Shown in pieces: positions 28,219 through 37,057 of a stretch of DNA of 64,000 nt (position 1 is its first letter; the number at the start of each line of letters is the position of its first letter). The position numbers and the translations under genes are program-made. The notes under the pieces were generated by a model, which saw nothing but the letters and a program-made list of their open reading frames with translations, did no database searches and was not told the origin of the DNA. This DNA is from Vibrio rotiferianus CAIM 577 = LMG 21460 (GTDB lineage: Bacteria > Pseudomonadota > Gammaproteobacteria > Enterobacterales > Vibrionaceae). Where the stretch lies: contig NZ_APHW01000108.1 in assembly GCF_002741985.1 (NCBI RefSeq), forward strand, positions 186,001 to 250,000. The letters are read 5' to 3'.

Positions 28219-28373
28219 TTTCGTCTCCATTTAGATAGACCCGAGAATGCTGTCGGCATTCGCATCGAATAATGTTTCCAATAATAAACACGCTTGATTC
28301 AATTTTGCACGAACAAGACATCGCTCGACTTTCAAAAGTGTGACTTTTAACATTTTAATCACAATAAAACGCA

Positions 28374-28417
28374 CAAAAAAGGCGCTCTATTGAGTGAGAT
28401 GTCATCAATAGAGCGCC
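28374..28417 (-). terminator. terminator of the XRE-cupin regulator
   Basis: On the minus strand, a 13-base perfect stem GGCGCTCTATTGA / TCAATAGAGCGCC followed by a run of T. Confidence 0.92.
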
Positions 28418-28453
28418 ATGATAACGCATTTAAAACCAATAGCAATCGTTTGC

Positions 28454-28468
28454 TTTCACTATAGGAAA
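28454..28468. promoter_or_regulatory. CTATAG-type operator candidate for gcvT
   Basis: TTTCACTATAGGAAA, followed by TTT; it shares the 13-mer CTATAGGAAATTT with the palindrome in front of glyA. Lies between the regulator's stop and its terminator, upstream of gcvT. Confidence 0.45.
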
Positions 28469-28485
28469 TTTACAACTATTTATCA

Positions 28486-29109
28486 CTATTTGGCAGTGAC
28501 CCACAAAATGTTCGCATCTTCTTCGCTCACACTGGTCAACATATGGCCCATGTTCGCATCGTAGTAAACACTGTCGCCTTCACTTAATACAACAGGCTCA
28601 TAGAACTCCGAATAGAACATAACCTCGCCTGATAATATAAGCAGAAACTCTTCGCCATCATGGCGGACCCAGTCTTTGTATTCATCAAAACTGCGAGCAC
28701 GAATTTGGCTCTTAAAAGGCATCATTTTCTTATTGGAAAGTTGAGTCGCCAGCAGCTCGTGTTCGTAGGTTTGAGTCGGGTGTGGTTTACCCTCTTTCTT
28801 CTTAGTGATATCACGACGACCTGTCGCCACCTTTTTCCTTGGTGGTTCAAAGAGTTGCGGCATATCAATTTGCAGACCAAGTGCCAGTTTCTGCATTGCT
28901 TGAAACGTTGGAGAGATCTGTTCATTCTCGATCTTACTTAGCGTAGAACGAGCAAGGCCAGTACGTTGGCTCGCCTCTTCTAGCGTGATACCAAGTTTAG
29001 AGCGGATATCTTTAATGCGCTGACCGAGCTTAAGCGGTTCTATATTCTGGTCTTGCTGCTCTTTCGCCAACGTCATTGACGGGTATTCATCGTAAATACT
29101 TTCTGCCAT
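28486..29109 (-). CDS. XRE-family regulator with cupin domain
   Basis: 207 residues: an N-terminal Cro/C1-type helix-turn-helix (RIKDIRSKLGITLEEASQRT then GLARSTLSKIENEQISPTF) and a C-terminal cupin sensor (YKDWVRHDGEEFLLILSGEV, with ALSEG-like VVLSEGDSVYYDA). Such regulators often sense a small metabolite of the neighbouring pathway. It lies between gcvT and the divergent glyA-gcvHP genes, so it is the likely glycine/serine-responsive regulator of the cluster (inference). ATG 29109 has GAGGGA upstream. Confidence 0.85.
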   Translation of the reverse strand: MAESIYDEYPSMTLAKEQQDQNIEPLKLGQRIKDIRSKLGITLEEASQRTGLARSTLSKIENEQISPTFQAMQKLALGLQIDMPQLFEPPRKKVATGRRDITKKKEGKPHPTQTYEHELLATQLSNKKMMPFKSQIRARSFDEYKDWVRHDGEEFLLILSGEVMFYSEFYEPVVLSEGDSVYYDANMGHMLTSVSEEDANILWVTAK

Positions 29110-29488
29110 AAATCCCTCTGTAAAACTTCTTTATTCCTTCCTATTAGCATTGTGCATGAACCCTATAGTGGATAAAAGTCCACCGAGTTAATTAAAGCGT
29201 GCTCTTGTTAACAAAACCAGAAATCTCGTTTCCTATAGGAAATTTTTGGTTGATTGTTCGTTCCTCAGGGGGTATGTTACCAACTTGTTAGATGTAGAGA
29301 TGCACATTTCCGTTAGAGATTGGACTGGAGAAAGCACAATCCAGCGGAGTTTTAACCCACTTATTCGGGTCGAAAGTCACTCTGTTCTGCTATGCAGTTC
29401 AGCTGTTTTGAGGACAAATGAGCCACCATCGCAATCAAACAACTATTTCTACTGCGGGTTCATTTTCAGATTTGGAAGGTCAACTACC
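29110..29488 (+). promoter_or_regulatory. glyA upstream region and long leader
   Basis: 379 bases between the regulator and glyA. It holds a perfect 14-base palindrome TTTCCTATAGGAAA at 29229-29242 and a related CTATAG core at 29163-29168 (ACCCTATAGTGGA), both candidate sites of the XRE-cupin protein. Downstream about 245 bases could form several short hairpins (for example ACTGGA...TCCAG, and ACCC...GGGT). I looked for the glycine riboswitch signature (CCGAAGG and CTCTCAGG elements) and did not find it. The frame is open upstream to 29246, but the real glyA start is 29489. Confidence 0.5.
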
Positions 29489-30784
29489 ATGAACAAGAGT
29501 TACCCTAACCACAGCTTGGAAAACTTTTTCTCTACCAACCTCTCCGCGACAGATGACGCTGTCTTTGCTGGAATTCAGGCAGAATTCGCTCGCCAAAACG
29601 AACAAATCGAACTTATCGCTTCTGAGAACATCGTTTCTAAAGCGGTAATGCAAGCTCAAGGCACATGCCTAACAAACAAATACGCTGAAGGTTACCCAGG
29701 TCGCCGTTACTATGGTGGTTGTGAGCACGTAGATACAGTGGAAGCTATTGCTATCGAACGCGCGAAAAAACTTTTCAATTGTGAATACGCAAACGTTCAA
29801 CCACACTCAGGCGCTCAGGCAAACGGCGCAGTAAAACTGGCACTGCTTCAACCTGGCGACACCATTCTTGGTATGTCTCTGGACGCAGGTGGCCACCTAA
29901 CACACGGTGCACGCCCTGCACTTTCTGGTAAATGGTTTAACGCAGTGCAATACGGCGTTGACCGCGAAACACTAGAAATCAACTACGACGACGTTCGTGA
30001 GCTAGCTATTGAGCACCAACCTAAAATGATCATCGCAGGTGGTAGTGCAATTCCACGTACTATCGACTTCGCAAAATTCCGTGAAATCGCAGACGAAGTA
30101 AACGCGATTCTTATGGTCGACATGGCACACATTGCTGGCCTTATCGCAACAGGCGCGCACCCTAGCCCGCTTCCACACGCGCACGTTGTAACGACGACAA
30201 CACACAAAACATTGCGTGGCCCACGTGGCGGTATGATCCTGACCAACCACGAAGACATCATTAAGAAAATCAACTCAGCGGTATTCCCAGGTTTACAAGG
30301 CGGCCCACTGATGCACGTGATTGCTTCTAAAGCAGTGGCATTCGGTGAAGCCCTAGGTCCTGAATTCAGAACTTATATTGATTCAGTGATCAACAACGCA
30401 AAAGTCATGGCAGAAGTATTGCAAACTCGCGGTTGCGACATCGTAACTGGTGGTACTGACACGCACCTAATGCTGGTTGACCTTCGCCCTAAAGGCTTGA
30501 AAGGTAACAAAGCAGAAGAAGCTCTAGAGCGTGCAGGCATCACATGTAACAAAAATGGCATCCCATTCGACACAGAGAAGCCTATGATTACATCGGGCAT
30601 CCGTTTAGGAACGCCTGCGGGTACAAGCCGCGGCTTTGGCGCTGAAGAATTCAAACTCATCGGTAATTGGATTGGTGACGTACTGGACGGATTGGTCAAC
30701 AACCCAGAAGGTGACGCAGAAGTAGAACAACGCGTACGCAAGCAAGTGAAAGAGCTTTGCAGTCGCTTCCCTCTTTACCAGTAA
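29489..30784 (+). CDS. glyA: serine hydroxymethyltransferase
   Basis: PLP enzyme interconverting serine + tetrahydrofolate and glycine + methylene-tetrahydrofolate. 431 residues from ATG 29489 (MNKSYPNHSLENFF), which has AAGG upstream; the longer open frame to 29246 is not protein-like. Family segments: QIELIASENIVSKAV, YPGRRYYGGCEHVD, PHSGAQAN, the PLP-binding VTTTTHKTLRGPRGG with its Lys, and TSGIRLGTPAGTSRG. It is probably a second copy dedicated to the glycine-cleavage cluster, since gcvH and gcvP follow. Confidence 0.96.
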   Translation: MNKSYPNHSLENFFSTNLSATDDAVFAGIQAEFARQNEQIELIASENIVSKAVMQAQGTCLTNKYAEGYPGRRYYGGCEHVDTVEAIAIERAKKLFNCEYANVQPHSGAQANGAVKLALLQPGDTILGMSLDAGGHLTHGARPALSGKWFNAVQYGVDRETLEINYDDVRELAIEHQPKMIIAGGSAIPRTIDFAKFREIADEVNAILMVDMAHIAGLIATGAHPSPLPHAHVVTTTTHKTLRGPRGGMILTNHEDIIKKINSAVFPGLQGGPLMHVIASKAVAFGEALGPEFRTYIDSVINNAKVMAEVLQTRGCDIVTGGTDTHLMLVDLRPKGLKGNKAEEALERAGITCNKNGIPFDTEKPMITSGIRLGTPAGTSRGFGAEEFKLIGNWIGDVLDGLVNNPEGDAEVEQRVRKQVKELCSRFPLYQ

Positions 30785-30837
30785 GAAAGATTTATTAAAT
30801 CAGAAACTATCCTGACAAGTTATTTGGAGATTAAGCA

Positions 30838-31218
30838 ATGGACAAAACACTGAAGTTTACAGATAGCCACGAGTGGGTACGTGACAACGGTGACGGCACA
30901 GTAACTATCGGTATTTCAGAGCACGCTCAAGAGATGCTAGGTGACGTAGTATTCGTTGACCTACCAGACGTAGATGACGAAGTTGAAGCAGGCGAAAGCT
31001 TTTCTTTGGTTGAGTCAGTAAAAGCGGCTTCAGACATCTACTCACCAGTCACTGGTGAAGTAGTTGAAATCAATGAAGAACTAGAAGACAGCCCAGAGCT
31101 AATCAACGAAGAACCATACGAAGGTGGTTGGATTGTGAAAGTGAAGCTTTCAAACCCATCTGAGTTGGATGACTTAAAAGATGCGGAAGAATACCTAAGC
31201 TCTATCGAAGAAGAGTAA
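30838..31218 (+). CDS. gcvH: glycine cleavage H-protein
   Basis: 126-residue lipoyl carrier of the glycine cleavage complex. The lipoylated Lys lies in SVKAASDIYSPVTGEVVEIN and the protein starts KFTDSHEWVRDNGDGT, both typical. Ribosome site TTTGGAG before ATG 30838. A strong terminator follows before gcvP, so H-protein may be made in excess of P-protein. Confidence 0.97.
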   Translation: MDKTLKFTDSHEWVRDNGDGTVTIGISEHAQEMLGDVVFVDLPDVDDEVEAGESFSLVESVKAASDIYSPVTGEVVEINEELEDSPELINEEPYEGGWIVKVKLSNPSELDDLKDAEEYLSSIEEE

Positions 31219-31231
31219 TTAGGATGAGACG

Positions 31232-31273
31232 AAAGCTGTCCCCTAGCATAACGATTAGTGGACAGCTTTTTTT
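31232..31273 (+). terminator. terminator / attenuator between gcvH and gcvP
   Basis: Ten-base stem AAAGCTGTCC / GGACAGCTTT followed by seven T, directly after gcvH and before gcvP. Confidence 0.85.
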
Positions 31274-31347
31274 CTAGGTTCGGACGTATAATTAAATGTG
31301 TCAGATGACCATTTCCGTTACCCGGACCAAGGAGTAGGTAAAGGACA

Positions 31348-34211
31348 ATGACTGAATTACTTCAAAGCCTCAGCACACAAAACGAGTTCGTTGCTCGCCA
31401 CAATGGACCAAACAAATCTGATCAACAGAAAATGTTGGAAGCGATCAACGCTGTAAGCCTAGATTCGCTTATCGACGAAACCGTACCAGCACAAATTCGC
31501 CTAGAGCAGCCAATGAGCTTGGCAGAAGCAAAAAGCGAAGCAGACATGCTGGCAGCAATGCGTGAATTCGCGGATCAGAACCAAGTTAAACGTACATTCA
31601 TCGGTCAGGGTTACTACAACACCTTCACGCCGAACGTAATTCTACGTAACGTGATGGAAAACCCAGGCTGGTACACCGCTTACACTCCTTACCAACCAGA
31701 GATCTCACAAGGTCGTCTAGAAGCACTTCTAAACTACCAACAAATGGTGATGGATCTTACTGGTATGGAAATCGCGAACGCGTCATTGCTTGATGAAGCA
31801 ACGGCAGCGGCAGAAGCGATGACACTTTGTAAGCGTGCGGGTAAGAGCAAGAGTAACGTATTCTTCGTTGCTGACGACGTTCACCCACAAACCATCGAAG
31901 TGGTAAAAACTCGTGCGAAATTCATCGGCTTTGAAGTACTAGTTGGTTCTCTAGAATCACTGCCAGAGCAAGACGTATTCGGCGCACTAGTTCAATACCC
32001 AGGCACAACGGGTGAAGTTCGTGACCTAACGGACATCATCGCAAAAGCGCAAGCAAACAAAACGCTAGTAACCGTAGCAACTGACCTATTGGCTTCTGCC
32101 TACTCAAACCTGCGGGTGAAATGGGTGCAGACGTTGCAATCGGCTCGGCACAACGTTTCGGTGTTCCTATGGGTTACGGCGGTCCACACGCAGCCTTCAT
32201 GGCAACACGTGACAAGCACAAGCGTACTATGCCAGGTCGTGTTATCGGTGTATCTATCGATACCAATGGCAACCAAGCACTGCGCATGGCAATGCAAACG
32301 CGCGAGCAGCACATCCGTCGTGAAAAAGCGACATCAAACATCTGTACCGCTCAAGCACTACTAGCGAACATGGCGTCTTTCTACGCGGTTTACCACGGCG
32401 CAGAAGGTCTACGCACGATTGCTCGTCGTACGCACCACATGACAGCCATCCTAGCTGCTGGCCTAACGAAAGGCGGCTTCGAGCTTGCTCACAACAGTTT
32501 CTTCGACACCATCACCATCAATACTGGTGCACAAACTGAAGACCTATACGCGAAAGCACTAGCCGCAGACATCAACCTACGTAAGTTGGGTACTCAGCTA
32601 GGTGTAAGCTTCGACGAAACCACAACAGTGGCAGACGTAGAAACCCTATTCGCAGTATTCGGTGTGAAAGAAGAAGTCGCAGCACTATCCACTGAAATCG
32701 CAGGCAACGAGTTTGCAGCGATTCCAGAAGCACTGCGCCGTACAACGGAATACCTAACGCACCCTGTGTTTAACACGCACCACAGCGAAACACAGATGAT
32801 GCGTTACCTAAAACAGCTAGAGAACAAAGACTTCTCGCTAACGCACGGCATGATCCCACTGGGCAGCTGTACGATGAAGCTGAACGCAGCAGCAGAGATG
32901 ATTCCAGTAACTTGGCCTGAGTTTGGTTCAATCCACCCGTTCGCACCAGCAGAACAAGCAGCCGGTTACGCAGCACTAGCAAAAGATCTAAAAGAGAAGC
33001 TATGTGAAATCACTGGCTACGACGCATTCTCACTGCAACCAAACTCTGGTGCATCGGGTGAGTACGCAGGTCTTATCGCGATTCAACGCTACCACGAGAG
33101 CCGTGGCGAAGGTCACCGCAACGTATGTTTGATCCCAAGCTCTGCGCACGGTACTAACCCTGCAACAGCGTCTATGGTGTCAATGAAAGTAGTTGTGGTT
33201 AAGTGTGATGAAGAAGGCAACATCGACGTCACTGACCTAGCAGCGAAAATCGAGAAGCACAAAGACAACCTATCAAGCATCATGATCACTTACCCTTCTA
33301 CGCACGGCGTATACGAAGAGCAAGTGAAAGAAGTGTGTGAAATGGTACATGCAGCAGGCGGTCAGGTTTACCTAGACGGCGCAAACATGAACGCACAGGT
33401 TGGTCTAACAACGCCGGGCTTTATTGGCTCAGACGTTTCTCACCTAAACCTACACAAAACCTTCTGTATCCCACACGGTGGTGGCGGTCCGGGCATGGGT
33501 CCTATCGGTGTGAAATCGCACCTAGCGCCTTTCCTACCAGGTCACATTGAAAACGGTGCAGACGGCGAAAACTTCGCAGTATCCGCAGCGGATATGGGTA
33601 GCGCGTCTATCCTGCCTATCTCTTGGGCTTACATTGCGATGATGGGCGAAGCTGGCCTAACAGACGCAACGAAAGTAGCGATTCTGAACGCGAACTACGT
33701 GATGGAAACACTACGTCCTCACTACCCTGTTCTTTACCGTGGTACTAATGGCCGTGTAGCGCACGAATGTATTATCGACATTCGTCCACTAAAAGAAGAA
33801 ACAGGCATCAGCGAAGAAGACATCGCGAAGCGTCTAATGGACTACGGTTTCCACGCACCAACTATGTCGTTCCCTGTAGCGGGCACGCTAATGGTTGAGC
33901 CAACGGAATCGGAAGACCTAGAAGAGCTAGACCGCTTCTGTGATGCGATGATCGCAATCCGTGAAGAGATGGCGAAGGTTAAGAATGGTGAATGGCCGCT
34001 AGATAACAACCCACTTGTTAACGCGCCACACACTCAAGTTGACCTAGCGAAAGAAGAATGGGAGCGCCCATACTCTCGTGAGCTTGGCTGCTTCCCTTCT
34101 AAAGCAACCAAATCTTGGAAGTATTGGCCAACAGTAAACCGCGTAGATAACGTATACGGCGACCGTAACCTAATCTGCTCGTGCCCAAGCATCGATAACT
34201 ACGAAGAATAA
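31348..34211 (+). pseudogene. gcvP: glycine dehydrogenase P-protein, split by a one-base deletion
   Basis: PLP-dependent glycine decarboxylase of the cleavage complex. Read as it stands, the first frame covers about 250 correct residues (to TDLLASA at about 32100) and then turns to nonsense, stopping at 32364. The second frame resumes immediately (EMGADVAIGSAQRFGVPMGY) and runs to 34211 with all later motifs, including the PLP Lys in LNLHKTFCIPHGGGGPGMG. At the junction GCC-TACTCAAACCT is seen where GCC-CTACTCAAACCT would restore LLASALLKPAGEMG. Adding one C gives 954 residues, the family length. Either a real mutation or a base-calling error in a short C run. Confidence 0.93.
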
Positions 34212-34299
34212 TTTTTGTAGTTGAGGATAACTAATTAAGTTGGTTAACGATTTAATGAAGATGGTTATCTTAATAAAGTTGGTTAATTCCTAATAATTC

Positions 34300-34329
34300 A
34301 AAAGCGAACCCTTACAAGGTTCGCTTTTT
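34300..34329 (+). terminator. terminator after gcvP
   Basis: Stem AAAAGCGAACC / GGTTCGCTTTT with loop CTTACAA and five T. Confidence 0.9.
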
Positions 34330-34743
34330 CCTTTGTGGGCTAAGCCTATCTAGCGTTAATCAAATTAGAGGCTCACTAAATAGAAAATGGACAGATATTG
34401 CTTAGCTTAGAATTGGTACTCTAAATAAAGCAGTTTGGATAAGTTCTGTTTGGTCAAAACTAGTTTACTGACGTCTATCAAGTTGGTTGCTATTCAAACA
34501 AAGGAGCAATCATATGCTCCTTTTGTGTTTCACAACTAACGCTCTTTGTATCCAAGCCAAAGGGATCACTAAGTTAAATGTTTTGCAGCAGGGACTCGCT
34601 CAAGCGTATCAACAATGGTTTGTATTTTCAGATCAACTTCAATATTTAACTTTTTCCCCCACCATAAGAGTACCAAACAAGCTTCTTTGTAAAGAAAAAG
34701 ACTGTCAAATTACAGCCTTTAATCCAATGCAATTCAACTATCA
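34330..34743. other. gene-poor junction between core and accessory DNA
   Basis: No convincing gene. It contains a hairpin AAAGGAGCA / TGCTCCTTTT at 34500-34524 that looks like a further plus-strand terminator, and otherwise AT-rich sequence leading to the end of the minus-strand HNH gene. An open frame across 34487-34786 has no protein-like character. Confidence 0.5.
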
Positions 34744-36219
34744 TCAAAACCATTTAACTGGCTTGTATATTCCATCAACAATTTGATTGTTGTCATGTGC
34801 TCTTTCTAGAATGTCCATAGCATTATCTATACCCTGAGAATTGATCAACTTTTCAATCTCTTCTTTATTCTCTATCCCTAACGTAGAAGCGATATCTAAT
34901 ACTCTTTGTTCTGATGCTGTTAGTTCTTTTTCATCTTCTATGATTTCTAAATCGATAAGAATCTGTTTCTCTGCAAGAGTTTTACCGCGTGTAGCTACTA
35001 AATTGTAAACCAAATCAAAGCAATCTTCGTCAACATCATGTTCATCAATCAACATATTAGCGATTTCTTCGACTTCCTTGTATTTGTCATGAGAAACAAT
35101 TCTACCATATTGCGATAAGCTAAATATTTCAATATCTTCTGGTACAACAATTTCTACTGAATCAACATCAATCCAATCCGAAAAAACTCTGAAATCATCA
35201 TCACAAAACGTATCCATATCTAATTCGTATTCATGCTGATAATGTCTTAATGCGTTATCGACTATTCGCCAATCAAATTTCATTATGAAATTATACAAAC
35301 CAGTACAATTATATTTCTCTTCTAGTATTTTGGTGTTCTCTTTATCATTGTTTCTTGCTTCAACCATGTTTTGTTGAATGCTAAAAAATGATTCTAAAAC
35401 ATATGGAATTTCATCACGACGAATCAATCTCGCAGATAGGTAATGACTAATACGAGCTTTTCCCTCGCTCGAACCATAAATTTTGAATGTTCTATGAATT
35501 CCATCTATATCAGAAACACCGCATTCTAGTAGTTCTAAGAAGTTCTGTTTGTATTTTTCAACTGAAAATTCAAACATCGAATCATTATATTCTTTATTTT
35601 TAATTTTTATGATTTCTGATTTTGTTATTGCTTTAGCTTTTACTAATTCGACTTCGCCATTTTCACGTGCGACTAGATATCTCTCCCAAGGAGTTTTGTT
35701 ATCACTGAATCGCTTCATGTATGTTTTGAAATCAGATTCAGATACAAATGCACCACTCTTCTCTAAGTTATCTTTAGGTGATAATGGCTTTAGATTACTA
35801 AGATGATTGATTATTGATATGTCAGTTACATTGTTTTCTTTGAATTGTGCAACTGGAATTATGTGATCGATATGAAATGATTTTCTATTACCCCAAGACA
35901 TATTATCAACAAATAATCGCTCTATATGATCTGATAACTCTTGACTAGTATAGCCTAGCATCATCTCGCAATTAGACATTGTTAATTCTTCTTTCTTGCT
36001 CTCGATGATATTATTGCCCTCTAGTCTAGCTAGAACTTGACGAGAAAATGTATATGATATGTTTTTATTTCTGTATTCTTTTGCATACAATTTCTTACAT
36101 TCAACACATTCATCATTTCTAGTTAATCGTTTTGAAACGTGACCTTTGCTGCATGGAATACCAGTAAAGTACTCTTTTAATTTAAGGCGTTTCGCTGTTG
36201 ATTTGTCAATTGGAATCAT
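34744..36219 (-). CDS. HNH endonuclease-like protein with N-terminal zinc-binding motif
   Basis: 491 residues, visibly AT-rich. The N-terminus has a C-x3-H ... C-x2-C cluster (Cys23, His27, Cys38, Cys41) typical of a small zinc ribbon linked to HNH nucleases. The HNH core is HIDHIIP at 116-122, followed by NLKPLSPKDNLEKS at about 142-155. The remaining ~330 residues are unlike anything I recognise; they are acidic near the C-terminus. Family role: metal-dependent DNA cleavage. It has no visible partner methylase. Next to the nuclease/ATPase fusion on the same strand, it suggests a defence or mobile origin (inference). Confidence 0.7.
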   Translation of the reverse strand: MIPIDKSTAKRLKLKEYFTGIPCSKGHVSKRLTRNDECVECKKLYAKEYRNKNISYTFSRQVLARLEGNNIIESKKEELTMSNCEMMLGYTSQELSDHIERLFVDNMSWGNRKSFHIDHIIPVAQFKENNVTDISIINHLSNLKPLSPKDNLEKSGAFVSESDFKTYMKRFSDNKTPWERYLVARENGEVELVKAKAITKSEIIKIKNKEYNDSMFEFSVEKYKQNFLELLECGVSDIDGIHRTFKIYGSSEGKARISHYLSARLIRRDEIPYVLESFFSIQQNMVEARNNDKENTKILEEKYNCTGLYNFIMKFDWRIVDNALRHYQHEYELDMDTFCDDDFRVFSDWIDVDSVEIVVPEDIEIFSLSQYGRIVSHDKYKEVEEIANMLIDEHDVDEDCFDLVYNLVATRGKTLAEKQILIDLEIIEDEKELTASEQRVLDIASTLGIENKEEIEKLINSQGIDNAMDILERAHDNNQIVDGIYKPVKWF

Positions 36220-37057
36220 TTTTAATAATCTTGTTTAACTTTAATTTAAGGTTTCAGGAATCAGATGCACTGAAATTCGGTTATCCGTCACTTCGCCAAT
36301 CGTTAGAGAGCAACCATCCAAACCAAATTGTACGGTTATTAGGCGTATCGACCACCTCTGCAATTCAAAGGTATGAGTTTGAAAACGTTTCCGTTCATCA
36401 ATGTAAACAACTTTCGCAGTGCCCTGCACTTGTTTTGACAGACACAAGTAAAGGGATTGGGTATTCTTCGACAATCGATAAGATCAAAGCTTTCTTCTCA
36501 TCAATAAGCCAAACCAATTTGCGTTGGTATCGACGGTTAACTACTAAAAATTTATTACATACCAAGCATAAAAATCTTAGATTGAGTTTGAATCAACATT
36601 TAAGTTGCCGGTTGCCATGTTGCGGCCTTATTTACGTTTAGTGTTTCCTTATCATATTCCGAACGTGTGATTCAAGCCACACATCTTTGTTTATAGTGGA
36701 TTAGTAAATTTAGTCACATAATTAGATTAGAAAAAGTAGGTCAGATGAAGCTTTGGTGGAGTATTTTTTGAGTTAGTCGAAAGAAGGAAAGGGGAGATTT
36801 CGTGCTACATACCCCGTCAGCACACCTTTAGACAAAACCTTGTCAGAGCTTTTGCTAAATTAGTAATTCACGAATAACTAAAAGTATGGAACTCTGCTTG
36901 ATTTGGTGTTCAGATTTGATGGTGAAGATTAGTACAATTTAGGCCGCTCTGGCTACTACAACCCAATGGTTTGCACAAACAGCATAGCAAAGTTTTTTCC
37001 TTTCTATCGGTTAAGGGAGGCCTCCCCCTTAACCCATGTGCACCCAAGAGGTTCAGA
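36220..37057. other. 838-base region without a clear gene
   Basis: Between the HNH gene and the nuclease/ATPase gene. Open frames on both strands are short and overlap. The only one with some protein character is on the minus strand at 36241-36474. From 36640 to 37057 I see nothing but AT-rich sequence, which contains the 3' flank of the nuclease/ATPase gene. Confidence 0.5.
36241..36474 (-). CDS. possible small or remnant hypothetical protein
   Basis: 77 codons with a plausible amino-acid make-up (for example GTAKVVYIDERKRFQTHTFE and CSLTIGEVTDNRISVHLIPE). No ribosome site is obvious and no family is recognised. It could be the remnant of a displaced gene. Low confidence that it is expressed. 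Confidence 0.3.
   Translation of the reverse strand: MSKNTQSLYLCLSKQVQGTAKVVYIDERKRFQTHTFELQRWSIRLITVQFGLDGCSLTIGEVTDNRISVHLIPETLN

Noticed and set aside
29110..29488. Glycine riboswitch in front of glyA
   Set aside because: Expected from the genes, but neither the CCGAAGG nor the CTCTCAGG/GGACAG elements are present on either strand here or upstream of gcvT.
29246..29488. 81-codon N-terminal extension of glyA
   Set aside because: The frame is open but the sequence is not protein-like; MNKSYPNHSLENFF at 29489 is preceded by AAGG and matches the family start.
34487..34786. 99-codon plus-strand open frame
   Set aside because: Contains a terminator-like hairpin, runs into the 3' end of the HNH gene and looks non-coding.
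36198..36641. 147-codon plus-strand open frame beside the HNH gene
   Set aside because: Starts inside the HNH gene end, has no ribosome site and no protein-like pattern; it opposes a slightly better minus-strand frame.
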